DNA of 64,000 nt from Lichenicola sp965198655 (GTDB taxonomy: Bacteria > Pseudomonadota > Alphaproteobacteria > Acetobacterales > Acetobacteraceae). Made by a program: the position numbers and the translations under genes. Of the stretch, positions 8,390 to 18,613 are shown in pieces. Under the pieces are notes generated by a model, which saw only the letters and a program-made list of their open reading frames with translations, made no database searches and was not told the origin of the DNA. Where the stretch lies: positions 372,001 to 436,000 of the forward strand of contig OZ240668.1 in assembly GCA_965198655.1 (NCBI GenBank), in the 5' to 3' direction. Position 1 is the stretch's first letter; every line of letters starts with the position of its first letter.

Positions 8390-9268
8390 ATGACGTTCTT
8401 GGATCCGGTTCTCCTGCGCTCCTTCCTCGCCGTGGCGGACACGCTGCAGTTCACCGCCGCCGCCCGCAGGCTCGGCATGAGCCAGTCGACGGTGAGCGAG
8501 CATGTCGGCCGCCTGGAGCGTGCCGTCGGCCGGTCGCTGCTGCTGCGCAACACCCGGCTGGTGGAGCTGACCGCCGACGGCGCCGCGATGGTGGGCCTGG
8601 CCCGCGACGTCATCGCCGCCCAGGACCGCGCGCTGAGCTATTTCGACCCTCTGGTGCTGCGCGGCGCGCTGCGGTTCGGGGTGTCCGAGGACCTGGTGCT
8701 GTCGCGCCTGCCCGAGATCCTGCGCGCGTTCCGTGCGGCGCATCCCCTGGTCGACCTGGAGCTGGTGGTGGGCCTCAGCAGCCAGTTGCACGAGAAGCTG
8801 GAGGCGGGGGCGCTGGACCTCGTCTTCACCAAGCGCAGGCCCGGCGACACCAGCGGCGTCACCGTCTGGCAGGAGCGGCTGGTCTGGCTGGCGAGCCCGG
8901 AGATGCCGCCGGATCCGGAGCAGCCGGTGCCGCTGGTGCTGTTTCCCGGCGCCAGCATCACGCGCAAGGCGGCGATCGACGCGTTGAACCGGCGCGGGCG
9001 CGCCTGGCACCTCGCCTTCAGCAGCGACAGCCTGAGCGCGCTGCTGGCGGCGGTACGGGCCGGGTTCGGCATCTCGGCGCAATCCGCAGCGCTGGTCGGC
9101 GGCGGCGTCGTCGCGGTGCCGGACTCGGCCGGGCTGCCGGTGCTGCCGGTGGTCGACGTGGTGGTGCTCGGCCGTTTCCGACGGCTCGAAGGTCCGGTGG
9201 CTGCGCTGGCCGAGGCGATCAGCGGCGATCCCGAGCTGTCGAGGGAGCGGTCCGCAACGCTGCGATAA
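8390..9268 (+). CDS. LysR-family regulator divergent from oxalate decarboxylase
   Basis: A 292-residue LysR-type regulator with the HTH near the start (LQFTAAARRLGMSQSTVSEHVGRLERAVG) and an effector-binding domain over residues 90-285. The ATG at 8390 gives MTFLDPVLLRSFLAV, a normal LysR opening. Divergence from the oxalate decarboxylase gene and the palindrome in the short shared gap point to control of that gene, perhaps with oxalate or a related acid as effector (inference). It is clearly different in sequence from the LysR protein at 5690-6598. Confidence 0.9.
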   Translation: MTFLDPVLLRSFLAVADTLQFTAAARRLGMSQSTVSEHVGRLERAVGRSLLLRNTRLVELTADGAAMVGLARDVIAAQDRALSYFDPLVLRGALRFGVSEDLVLSRLPEILRAFRAAHPLVDLELVVGLSSQLHEKLEAGALDLVFTKRRPGDTSGVTVWQERLVWLASPEMPPDPEQPVPLVLFPGASITRKAAIDALNRRGRAWHLAFSSDSLSALLAAVRAGFGISAQSAALVGGGVVAVPDSAGLPVLPVVDVVVLGRFRRLEGPVAALAEAISGDPELSRERSATLR

Positions 9269-9610
9269 GGGTGCGCCGCCCGGTCACAAGGCTGGCCATG
9301 CCGCTTTGCAACATTTTTCCTTGCCGTGCGCGGCTGCCTCCTCTAAGTGCAGATCGTGAGGTGCCCTGCGCTGCGCCTGACGCTTCCTGATCCCAGGTCG
9401 GTCCGGCGCAGAGGGTCGGCCGCTTTCGGAAGAGCGACACCTCACCCCACACCATCCAGCGACCGATCCGATCGATCGGCCGATGCGCCAGGTCAGCTTC
9501 TTCCGGCCGGCGCGTCCCGTTGGGTAATTCTTCATCCTTCTCCAGCGATCTTCACCCGATGCGGCCGATGCCGCCGGCCGGATCAGGCGCCAGGAGGCGC
9601 CCCTTCACCC
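9269..9610. other. Gap before the RNA helicase gene
   Basis: About 340 bases with no gene that I can support on either strand. It presumably contains the promoter and a long 5' leader of the helicase gene. Long leaders are common for cold-induced RNA helicases, but no specific element was identified. Confidence 0.4.
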
Positions 9611-10954
<1,344 letters not shown>

Positions 10955-11037
10955 CCGGAACGGGTGGGGGCGGGTGTCGGCGGCTTGACGCAGCCAGGCC
11001 GGGTGCTGGGACCGCAGCGCGCCGCCGCACGCACGGT

Positions 11038-11074
11038 GCCGGTCATGATCCCATTCGATCGGGATCCTACCGGC
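11038..11074. terminator. Bidirectional stem-loop between helicase and smc
   Basis: A nested hairpin in the convergent gap. The outer stem is GCCGGT / ACCGGC and the inner stem GATCCC / GGGATC, with a small asymmetric bulge (CAT/CT) between them and an 8-base loop. A T-run is absent; position between two convergent stops supports a terminator. Confidence 0.5.
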
Positions 11075-11130
11075 TTGCGTGATCGGTCGCGCTGAAAGCC
11101 AACCAAGCCGTCGTGCCGGAGCCGCGCCCG

Positions 11131-14100
11131 TCACCCCGCCATCGCGCTCGCCCGCGCGAGGTCGACCGACAGCACCCGGCTCACGCCCCGCTCCTGCATC
11201 GTCACCCCGTAGAGCCGGTCCATGTGCGCCATGGTCACCTGATGGTGCGTCACCACCAGGAACCGCGTGCCGGTCTCGCCCGCCATGTCCTCCAGAAGCG
11301 TGCAGAACCGTTCGACGTTGGCATCGTCGAGGGGAGCGTCGACCTCGTCCAGCACGCAGACCGGCGCCGGGCTGCAGCGGAATACCGCGAACACCAGCGA
11401 CAAGGCGGTCAACGCCTGCTCGCCGCCGGACAGCAGCGACAGGGTGGCGAGCTTCTTCCCCGGCGGCTGGGCATAGATCTCGATCCCGGCCTCCAGCGGA
11501 TCGTCCGAGCCCACCAGCCCCAGATGGGCGCGGCCGCCGTCGAACATGCGCATGAACAGCGACCGGAACTGCCGGTCCACCTGCTCGAACACCGCCAGCA
11601 GCCGCTCGCGACCGATCCGGTCGAGATGGCCGATCTCCTTGCGCAGCCGGGCGATCGCATCCCCCATCTCGTCCCGCTCGCGTCCGATCGCGGCACTTTC
11701 TTCCTCCGCGTCGTGCAGCTCCCCCTCGGCGCGCAGGTTGACCGGACCGATCTCGTCGCGCTCCCGGCTCAGCCGGGCGATGCGACGGCGCAACCCCGTC
11801 TCGGCGGTATCGGACAGGTCCGCCGGCGCGGTCGCCTGCGGATGCGCGGCGTCTGCCGGCACCTGCGACAGGATCGCCTGCGCCTGCATCTCGCGCGCTT
11901 CCGCACGCAGCGCCGCTTCGCGTGCATCGGACAGGCCGGAGTCGCCGGCACGCCGCTCCGCCTGCGCGTGCCGGGCACGGGCCTCGGCCTGCTGCAGCGC
12001 CTCCCGTGCCGCGTCGTGGACCCGCTGCGCGGCCAGCACCGCGTCGGCCAGCGCCGCCACCCGCCCCGCCGCCTCGGCCGGGCCGCCCGCGTGCAGCGCG
12101 TGCTCGGACCGCGCGACGGCGGAACGCCGTTCAGCCGCTTCCAGCACCGTTCCGGCCGCCCGAAGCCGCGCCTGCCAATCCGACAGCGCCTGCGCCACCT
12201 GACCGCGTCTCGCCTCCGACGCCGCCTGTTCGGCGGCCATCGCCCGGCCCCGTTCCGCCGCGTCCCGCTCGTCCAGCCGGATCGCTGCGACGGCCTGCGC
12301 CGACGCCCGCGCCGCCTCGGCGGCGGAGGCCGGCTCCGTCAGCGTGGCTGCCGACGCCGCCAGCGCGCGCAGCGCGTCCCGCGCCGCATCCCGTTCCGCC
12401 TCGGCGTCGTCCAGCCGGCCGCGCAGCGCGTCCAGGCGGCTTCGCCCTTCCAGCAGCGCCGCGGCGGTCCGGTCGCGCGCTGCGGCACACGCTTCGAGCC
12501 GGGATTGTGCCGCACGCCTGGCGTCGCGCGCCGCGGCCAGGGCGGCCTCGGCGGAGGCTGCTCGCGACACGGCGTCGTCGAGCGCCTGTCCGCCCTCGGC
12601 AGGCAGCCCGTCGACGACGGCGCCGGCCTCGGCCAGCAGCCTGGCGGCGGCTTCGGCGTCATCGGCCGTGCGTGCCAGCAGCGGCGACAGGACATCGAAC
12701 GCCGCGCGCGCCTCGGCATGGCGGCCGGACAACGCGGCAGCCGCGTCGCGTCCTTGCCGCAGCGCGGCCTCGGCCCGTCGGCGCTCCTCACGGGCTTCCG
12801 CCTCCGCGGCGAGCGCTCCGGCCTCCCGATCCTTCGCCGCCTCGTGCGCCGCCTCCAGCGCGTCGGGATCGGCCAGCGCCTCACAGGCGGCCTCCGCGGC
12901 GGACAGGCGGATCTCGGCCTCGGCCCGCGCGGCGAGCGCGCGGTCCCGTTGCGGCGCCAGCGCGTCCAGCCGGGCGCGCGTTTCCGCCTCCCTGCCGACG
13001 ATCAGCGCGTCCTCCTCCCGCGCTTGCGCCAGACGCCGCTCCGCGTCGTCGCGGGCGGCACGGGCCTGTTGTGCCGCTGCGATCGCGGTGTCGCGCAGCC
13101 CGGCCGACCGCGCGGCATCGTCCTGCGCGCTCGCCGCGACCGCCACCGCCCGGTTCAATGACGCCTTCACCTCCCGCAGGCGGATCCGCTGTCGCAGCCG
13201 CAGCGCAGCCGCGTCGGGCTGACCCGGCGCGACCCGGTAGCCGTCCCAGCGCCACAGCCCGCCGTCGCGGCTCACCAGGCACTGGCCGGGCCGCAACGCG
13301 GCCTGCAGCGCGTTGCCCTGGCCATCGTTCTCGATCAGCCCGGCATGTGAGAACGCGCGGGCCAGCGCTCCCGGCGCCGCCAACAGGGCCGCGAGCGGCA
13401 CCGCCCCTTCCGGCAGCTCGACCGGCTGCAGCGGCGGCAACGCGCGCCAGGCACGCGGCGCGTCGGCGTTGTCCGGATGCGCGGCGTCGAGCGCGTCGGA
13501 CAGGCAGGCGGCCAGCGCGTTCTCCAGCCCGTCCGGCACGTCGAGGACGTCGGACAGGATGCGCCAGCCGCGCGACGGAGCCTCCTGGCCGCCCAGCACT
13601 TGGGTCAGCCCGTCCGCTTCCGCGGCCAGGCGGCCGTGCGCGTCCCGTGCCGAGGCGGAACGCCTCGCCGCGTCGTCGGCGGCGGCACGGGCGGCATCGA
13701 GCCCGGCTTCCGCCACCGCCCGCGCGTCCTGCGCGGCGGCAAGGCCCGCCTGGGCGTCCGCGGCATGGGCCCGGCTCGCCTGCACCGCGTCCGCCGGCAC
13801 CAGCGCGTCCGCGGCGGCGGCATGGTCGCGGGCGACCGCGTCGTGCTGCGTCACGGCGTGACGATGCGCGTCGTCGGCCTCCTCGCGCGCGGCGTCGAGC
13901 TGCTGACGGTGCCGGGCGGCGTCCACCCTCCGTGCGGCCGCGTCCAGGCGATGCGACGCCGCCTGCCCGCGCGCACGCTCGGCGGCCTCGAGTCGGGACC
14001 CGGCCTCGGCCAGCCTGGCCTCGGCGTGCCCGACGGTCGCGGCCGCAGCCTGTCGCTCGGCCTCGGGAACCAGACCCGCTTCGGCCGCGTCCAGCCGTCG

Positions 14101-15657
14101 TTGCAGGTCGGCGCGCTCGCCGCCGAGGCGGACGGCACGGCGTTCCGCCTCCTCCAGGGCCAGCGTCGCCGCCGCCTGGCGCCGCTCCATGTCGGCCGCC
14201 TGCATACGAGCCGCGTCGAGCGCCCGGACTGCGTCGGCACGAGCCGCCGACGCACGCTCCAGCGCGTGTTCCGACTGCGCCAGCGCGTCCGCGGACGCGA
14301 CGCAGCGCTGTTCCTCGGTCCGCACCAGCACCGGGTCCGGCAACGACGCTTCACGCTGCGCCCGCTCGCCGGCGAGCTGCAGCAGCAGCGCGTCCGCCCG
14401 CTGCAGCCGGCCCGATGCGCCGTCCTGGTCGCGCGCATGCTCGGCCCGTCGCGTGGCGGCGGCGGCGGCGGCGTCCGCATCGGCCTGCGCCGCCCGCTCG
14501 GCCGCCTGAAGCCGGTCCTCGAGCTGCGCGACCCGTGCTTCCTGCGCACGGCGACGCTCTGGCAGCGCCGCGAGGAGGGCGCGCAGGCTGGAGTCCTCGT
14601 CCAGCAGCCGGCCCTGCGCGTCCTGCGCGTCGGCAAGGCGCAGGGCGGCGTCGTCGTGATCCTCCTGCGCCTGCCTCCATCGGGCTTCCGCCTGCTCCGC
14701 ATCCCGGTGTGCCCGCTCGTCCTCCCGCGCCGCCCCGTCCGCCTCGATGCGGCGACGCTCCAGCAGGCTGCGTGCGAGTGCCTCGGCGTCGCGCGGCTCC
14801 GACAACGCTCGCTCGGCCTCCGCCTCGGCGGCGCTGGCCTCCGACGCGCGCCGCTCCGCTCCCGCCAGGGCGACCTCGGCTGCGGATCGGGCCTCGCCGG
14901 CCAGCGCCACGGCGATCCGGGCGCGCTCGTGCAGCAGCGCCGGCAACGCCGCCTCGGCCTCGCGCAGGCTGGCCGCGACCGTGCGGTAGCGGCCGGCCTG
15001 CGCCGCCTGGGCGCCGAGCGCCTCGATGCGGGCGTCGAGCTGGGCGCGCCGGTCGTCGACGCGAAGAAGGTTGGCCTCGGTGGCGCGCAGCTTGAGCTCG
15101 GCGTCCTGACGCCTGCCGTGCAGCCCGGTGATCCCGGCCGCCTCCTCCAGGATCGACCGCCGGTCCCCCGGCGTGGCGCCGATGATCGCCGCCACGCGGC
15201 CCTGGCTGATCAGGGCGGAGGAGCGGGCCCCGCTGGACAGGTCGGCGAACAGGGTCTGCACGTCGCGGGCGCGGGCCTCGCGGCCGTTGATCCGATACGC
15301 GCTGCCGGCGCCGCGCTCGATCCGACGGCTGATCTCCAGCTCCGCGTCTTGCAGCGTCGGCCCGTCATGCCGCGGCGGCGCGAGCCCGGCCGCCGCCTCC
15401 ACCGTCAGCGTCACCTCGGCCAGGTTGCGCGCCGGACGGGCGGCGGTGCCGGCGAAGATCAGCTCGTCCATCTCGCCGCCGCGCAGCGAGCGGGCGCTGG
15501 TCTCGCCCATCACCCAGCGCAGCGCTTCCACCACGTTCGACTTGCCGCAGCCGTTCGGCCCGACGATCCCGGTCAGGCCGGGCAGGATCTCGATCGAGAC
15601 CGGCTCGGCGAAGCTCTTGAACCCGGCGATGCGCAGGCGGGCGAAGCTGACGGGCAC
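11131..15657 (-). CDS. smc: Chromosome segregation ATPase SMC
   Basis: A 1508-residue structural-maintenance-of-chromosomes protein. The N-terminal head opens PVSFARLRIAGFKSFAEP and has Walker A (GPNGCGKSN). A long Ala/Arg/Glu-rich coiled coil runs to a hinge around the GLTQVLGGQEAPSRGW... segment and returns to the C-terminal head, with the signature LLSGGEQALTAL and Walker B (VCVLDEVDAPLDDANV). SMC dimers organise and segregate chromosomes, with ScpA/B elsewhere. Most bacterial SMCs have about 1150-1200 residues, so the arms are long here. I took the GTG at 15657 as start; upstream in-frame sequence is not SMC-like and overlaps the dsbA copy. Just downstream of dsbA, as is usual in alphaproteobacteria. 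Confidence 0.93.
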   Translation of the reverse strand: MPVSFARLRIAGFKSFAEPVSIEILPGLTGIVGPNGCGKSNVVEALRWVMGETSARSLRGGEMDELIFAGTAARPARNLAEVTLTVEAAAGLAPPRHDGPTLQDAELEISRRIERGAGSAYRINGREARARDVQTLFADLSSGARSSALISQGRVAAIIGATPGDRRSILEEAAGITGLHGRRQDAELKLRATEANLLRVDDRRAQLDARIEALGAQAAQAGRYRTVAASLREAEAALPALLHERARIAVALAGEARSAAEVALAGAERRASEASAAEAEAERALSEPRDAEALARSLLERRRIEADGAAREDERAHRDAEQAEARWRQAQEDHDDAALRLADAQDAQGRLLDEDSSLRALLAALPERRRAQEARVAQLEDRLQAAERAAQADADAAAAAATRRAEHARDQDGASGRLQRADALLLQLAGERAQREASLPDPVLVRTEEQRCVASADALAQSEHALERASAARADAVRALDAARMQAADMERRQAAATLALEEAERRAVRLGGERADLQRRLDAAEAGLVPEAERQAAAATVGHAEARLAEAGSRLEAAERARGQAASHRLDAAARRVDAARHRQQLDAAREEADDAHRHAVTQHDAVARDHAAAADALVPADAVQASRAHAADAQAGLAAAQDARAVAEAGLDAARAAADDAARRSASARDAHGRLAAEADGLTQVLGGQEAPSRGWRILSDVLDVPDGLENALAACLSDALDAAHPDNADAPRAWRALPPLQPVELPEGAVPLAALLAAPGALARAFSHAGLIENDGQGNALQAALRPGQCLVSRDGGLWRWDGYRVAPGQPDAAALRLRQRIRLREVKASLNRAVAVAASAQDDAARSAGLRDTAIAAAQQARAARDDAERRLAQAREEDALIVGREAETRARLDALAPQRDRALAARAEAEIRLSAAEAACEALADPDALEAAHEAAKDREAGALAAEAEAREERRRAEAALRQGRDAAAALSGRHAEARAAFDVLSPLLARTADDAEAAARLLAEAGAVVDGLPAEGGQALDDAVSRAASAEAALAAARDARRAAQSRLEACAAARDRTAAALLEGRSRLDALRGRLDDAEAERDAARDALRALAASAATLTEPASAAEAARASAQAVAAIRLDERDAAERGRAMAAEQAASEARRGQVAQALSDWQARLRAAGTVLEAAERRSAVARSEHALHAGGPAEAAGRVAALADAVLAAQRVHDAAREALQQAEARARHAQAERRAGDSGLSDAREAALRAEAREMQAQAILSQVPADAAHPQATAPADLSDTAETGLRRRIARLSRERDEIGPVNLRAEGELHDAEEESAAIGRERDEMGDAIARLRKEIGHLDRIGRERLLAVFEQVDRQFRSLFMRMFDGGRAHLGLVGSDDPLEAGIEIYAQPPGKKLATLSLLSGGEQALTALSLVFAVFRCSPAPVCVLDEVDAPLDDANVERFCTLLEDMAGETGTRFLVVTHHQVTMAHMDRLYGVTMQERGVSRVLSVDLARASAMAG

Positions 15658-15697
15658 GAACGATGTCCAACGAAGGGGAGGGGCGATAAACCGCCGG

Positions 15698-16321
15698 TCA
15701 GGCCCCGGCGTCGGTCGCCTGCTTGAGAAAGGCGTCGTAGTCCATCTCGCCCGAGAACAGCTTGGATCCGAAGACGAAGGACGGGGTGCTGTCGATCTTG
15801 TACGTCGCCTGTCCCGCGTTCTGCTCGTCCAGGATCGCCTGGCGCAGCCCCTGGTCGTCGACCACACGCTGGAAGGCGTCGTGCGGCATGCCGGCCAGGA
15901 CGGCCATCTTGGCCAGCTCGGTCTGCGGATCGTTGTCCTGCGAGAACGCCCAGCGGTCCTGGCTCGCGAACAGCGACTGCACGAACGGCTCGTAGCGCTC
16001 CGGCGGCAGGCTGCGTGCGACCATCGCCGCGGTCAGCGCCACCTGGTCGAGCGGGAAGTCGTGATACACGTAGCGGATCCGGCCGGTGTCGATCAGCTTC
16101 GCCTGCACCTCGGGAAACACGACCTGGCTGAACCGGGCGCAATGGGTGCAGGTCAGCGAGAACCATTCCTGCACCACCAGCCGGGCGGTCGGGCGCCCAA
16201 GGGCGCGATCGGCCATGCGCGGATCGCTGGCCGCGGCGGCGGCAGGGCGGCCGTCCAGGATCACGGACGCGGCGAGGGCGGGCGGGCCTGCGCGCAGCAG
16301 GGTGCGGCGGGACAGGCTCAT
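15698..16321 (-). CDS. DsbA-family thiol:disulfide oxidoreductase (copy 2 of a tandem pair)
   Basis: A 207-residue thioredoxin-fold protein (DsbA/Com1-like). The N-terminus MSLSRRTLLRAGPPALAAS has a twin-arginine-like signal, so the product acts in the periplasm, introducing or shuffling disulfides. The active site is CTHC in EWFSLTCTHCARFS, and the cis-proline loop is STPSFVFG. It is closely similar to the copy at 16396-17004; both contain DPRMADRALGRP and EVQAKLIDTGRIRYV. The ATG at 16321 was preferred over a TTG two codons upstream. It lies 40 bases upstream of the smc start, on the same strand, in the dsbA-smc order usual for the group. Confidence 0.88.
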   Translation of the reverse strand: MSLSRRTLLRAGPPALAASVILDGRPAAAAASDPRMADRALGRPTARLVVQEWFSLTCTHCARFSQVVFPEVQAKLIDTGRIRYVYHDFPLDQVALTAAMVARSLPPERYEPFVQSLFASQDRWAFSQDNDPQTELAKMAVLAGMPHDAFQRVVDDQGLRQAILDEQNAGQATYKIDSTPSFVFGSKLFSGEMDYDAFLKQATDAGA

Positions 16322-16395
16322 CGGCAAACCTTTCGGTGGATGGAGGGTAGGGCGCCGACAGAACGGTCAAAACCGTCGCACCGTCAAGCGGCCGC

Positions 16396-17004
16396 TCAGC
16401 CGGCGGCCAGCGCCTTGTCCACGGCGCCGGCGAAGTCGGCATAGCTGGCGATCGGCCCGACCTTGGCCGTGCCGAACACGAAGGTCGGCGTGCCCTGGAT
16501 GTCGTAGCGCTTCTGCCCGTCATCCTGCACGGCCACGATCTCCCGTCGCAGGCCGTCATCGGCCAGCGTCGCCTTGACGTCGGCGTCGGACAGGCCGGCC
16601 AACGTCGCCTGGCGGGTGAGGGCAGCCAGCGGATCGGCGTCGGGACGGAACGCCCACGTGTCCTGGGTGGCGAGCAGGGTTTCGACGAAGGGCAGGTATC
16701 GGTCCGTCGGCAGCGCCCGGGCGAGACCGGCGGCGGCCAGCGCCACCTGGTCGAGCGGGAAGTCGCGGAACACGTAGCGGATCCGCCCGGTGTCGATCAG
16801 CTTGGCCTGCACCTCGGGAAAGGCGGTGTTCGAGAAGTGGGCGCAATGGGTGCAGGTGAGCGAGAACCATTCCTGCACCACCAGCCGCGCGTCCGGACGA
16901 CCGAGCGCCCGGTCCGCCATGCGCGGGTCGGCCGGCTGGGCCATCGCCCTGCGGCCGAGCAGCAGCGGGGCGGCTGCGAGAAGCAGGCGTCGGCGGATCG
17001 GCAT
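16396..17004 (-). CDS. DsbA-family thiol:disulfide oxidoreductase (copy 1 of a tandem pair)
   Basis: A 202-residue periplasmic thioredoxin-fold oxidoreductase. The signal MPIRRRLLLAAAPLLLGRRAMA is followed by the same DPRMADRALGRP segment as the next gene. The active site is CTHC (SLTCTHCAHFS) and the cis-proline loop GTPTFVFG. The pair arose by duplication within the gene row. The two signal peptides and C-terminal helices differ most, which suggests either different clients or different partners for re-oxidation (inference). It lies 32 bases after the DUF721 gene on the same strand and 74 bases before the second copy, so all four genes down to smc may share a transcript. Confidence 0.88.
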   Translation of the reverse strand: MPIRRRLLLAAAPLLLGRRAMAQPADPRMADRALGRPDARLVVQEWFSLTCTHCAHFSNTAFPEVQAKLIDTGRIRYVFRDFPLDQVALAAAGLARALPTDRYLPFVETLLATQDTWAFRPDADPLAALTRQATLAGLSDADVKATLADDGLRREIVAVQDDGQKRYDIQGTPTFVFGTAKVGPIASYADFAGAVDKALAAG

Positions 17005-17036
17005 GGGCAGGCTCCGGTTCGGATGGATGGGAATGT

Positions 17037-17525
17037 TCAGCGTCGGGCGCGGGCGGCGATGCGGCCGCCGAGACGCGCCAGCGCGTCGTGCAGCGGGCCG
17101 TCCGGCAGCCCCTCGACCGGCACGGGCGTCGGATCCGGCGTCCGCAGCGCCGCCGGGTCGGCGGCGCGTACGCCGTCCTGCACGAAGCGCAGCCGCTCCA
17201 CCAGCCGCGATCCCAGCGCGGTGTTGATCCGGGCGATCAGCTCCGTCGCCTGGTGCTGCAACTCGAGCGCCGCAGGGCCGGCCACCGCGAGCGTGAGCGT
17301 GCCGCCGGAGAAGCGGCGCGGCGACGCGGCTGAGGCGATGCCGGGCCCGACCAGGGCGGGCCAATCGCTCATCAACTGCGTCGCCGCGGGTGCGCGCGTG
17401 CGGAACGCCGGCCTGGTGATGGCGGGCAGCAGGCTGGCCAGCGTGCGCGGGCCCTCGAAGGAGCGCCAGCCGGACGACGCGTCGACGGCGGCAACCGGCT
17501 TGCCGGTTCGAACAAGCTTCGCCAT
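17037..17525 (-). CDS. DUF721 / DciA-like protein
   Basis: A 162-residue protein of the DUF721 family, whose better-known members (DciA) help load the replicative helicase in bacteria lacking DnaC/DnaI. The recognisable core is about residues 25-115 (LASLLPAITRPAF...MSDWPALVGPGIAS...GGTLTLAVAGPAALELQHQATELIARIN). The C-terminal part is proline-rich and probably flexible. Position between mutY (divergent) and dsbA/smc is the usual alphaproteobacterial order and supports the call. Its ATG is only 10 bases from the mutY start on the other strand, leaving almost no leader for either gene. Confidence 0.8.
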   Translation of the reverse strand: MAKLVRTGKPVAAVDASSGWRSFEGPRTLASLLPAITRPAFRTRAPAATQLMSDWPALVGPGIASAASPRRFSGGTLTLAVAGPAALELQHQATELIARINTALGSRLVERLRFVQDGVRAADPAALRTPDPTPVPVEGLPDGPLHDALARLGGRIAARARR

Positions 17526-17535
17526 AGACTCGTTC

Positions 17536-18597
17536 GTGCTCCCCCAGGCTGCCGACCTTCTGCGCTGGTACGACCGCCACCGGCGCGTCCTGCCCTGGCG
17601 CGCGGCCCCGGGCGAGACCGCCGATCCCTACCACGTCTGGCTCAGCGAGATCATGCTGCAGCAGACCACGGTGGCGGCGGTGGTGCCGTACTACAACCGG
17701 TTCCTGTCGCTGTTCCCGACCGTGGCGGCGCTGGCCGCGGCGCCGGAGGAGCAGGTGATGCGGGCCTGGGCCGGGCTCGGCTACTACGCCCGCGCCCGCA
17801 ACCTTCATGCCTGCGCCCGCGCGGTGGCGGCGCGCGGCGGCTTCCCGGACGACATCGAGGGCCTGCGGTCGCTGCCCGGCATCGGCTCCTACACCGCCCC
17901 CGCCATCGCGGCGATCGCGTTCGGCATTCCGGCGGTGCCGGTGGACGGCAACGTGGAACGGGTGACGGCGCGGCTGTTCGCGATCGGCACCAAATTGCCG
18001 GCCGCGCGACCGGCCCTGGCGCAGGCCGCCGCGACCCTGGGCGTGGACGAGCAGGCGCGGGCGCGGCCGTCGGACTTCGCGCAAGCCTTGTTCGACCTGG
18101 GTGCCACCATCTGCACCGCCAAACGGCCCGCCTGCGCCCTTTGCCCGTGGCGCACGCCGTGCCTGGCGCGTGCTGCCGGCATCGCTGAGCTGTTGCCGGC
18201 CAAGGAGCCGAAGCGGATCCGCCCCGAGCGGCATGGCGCGCTGTTCCACCTGAGCGACCGGACTGATCGGGTGCTGCTGCAAAGGCGGCCGCCCGAAGGG
18301 CTGCTGGGCGGCATGACCGAGCTGCCCGGCACGCCCTGGCGCGAACAGCCCTGGATGGTGCCGGAGTTGCTTTCCTTCGCGCCGGCGAAGGCGGACTGGA
18401 CGCCAAGCGGCACGGTGCGGCACGTCTTCACCCACTTCGCGCTCACCCTGGCCGTCTACCGCGCCCATCTGCCGGTGGTGCCGGACGCGGTTCTGGCCGG
18501 ACGGTTCCTGCGCGATCGGGACGCCCTGGCCGGGGAAGCGCTGCCGACCCTGATGCGCAAGGGGCTGGCGGCGGTCCGGCCGGACGGGGCGGCCTGA
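17536..18597 (+). CDS. mutY: A/G-specific adenine glycosylase MutY
   Basis: A 353-residue base-excision repair enzyme that removes A mispaired with 8-oxoG or G. The HhH-GPD fold is clear: EIMLQQTTV, then the helix-hairpin-helix LPGIGSYTA followed by VPVDGNVERV, which has the catalytic Asp. The iron-sulfur motif is complete (C-X6-C-X2-C-X5-C in CTAKRPACALCPWRTPC). The C-terminal third (ERHGALFHLSDR...VRHVFTHFALTL) is the NUDIX-like 8-oxoG recognition domain. The start is GTG at 17536, the only candidate close to the family start that avoids overlapping the divergent DUF721 gene. It converges on the GGDEF-EAL gene with 16 bases between stops. Confidence 0.93.
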   Translation: MLPQAADLLRWYDRHRRVLPWRAAPGETADPYHVWLSEIMLQQTTVAAVVPYYNRFLSLFPTVAALAAAPEEQVMRAWAGLGYYARARNLHACARAVAARGGFPDDIEGLRSLPGIGSYTAPAIAAIAFGIPAVPVDGNVERVTARLFAIGTKLPAARPALAQAAATLGVDEQARARPSDFAQALFDLGATICTAKRPACALCPWRTPCLARAAGIAELLPAKEPKRIRPERHGALFHLSDRTDRVLLQRRPPEGLLGGMTELPGTPWREQPWMVPELLSFAPAKADWTPSGTVRHVFTHFALTLAVYRAHLPVVPDAVLAGRFLRDRDALAGEALPTLMRKGLAAVRPDGAA

Positions 18598-18613
18598 TTC
18601 GGGACCGCCGCCG

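Noticed and set aside
11922..15095. A 1057-codon plus-strand frame opposite smc
   Set aside because: Pro/Arg/Ala-rich composition and no motifs; smc on the other strand has all its signatures.
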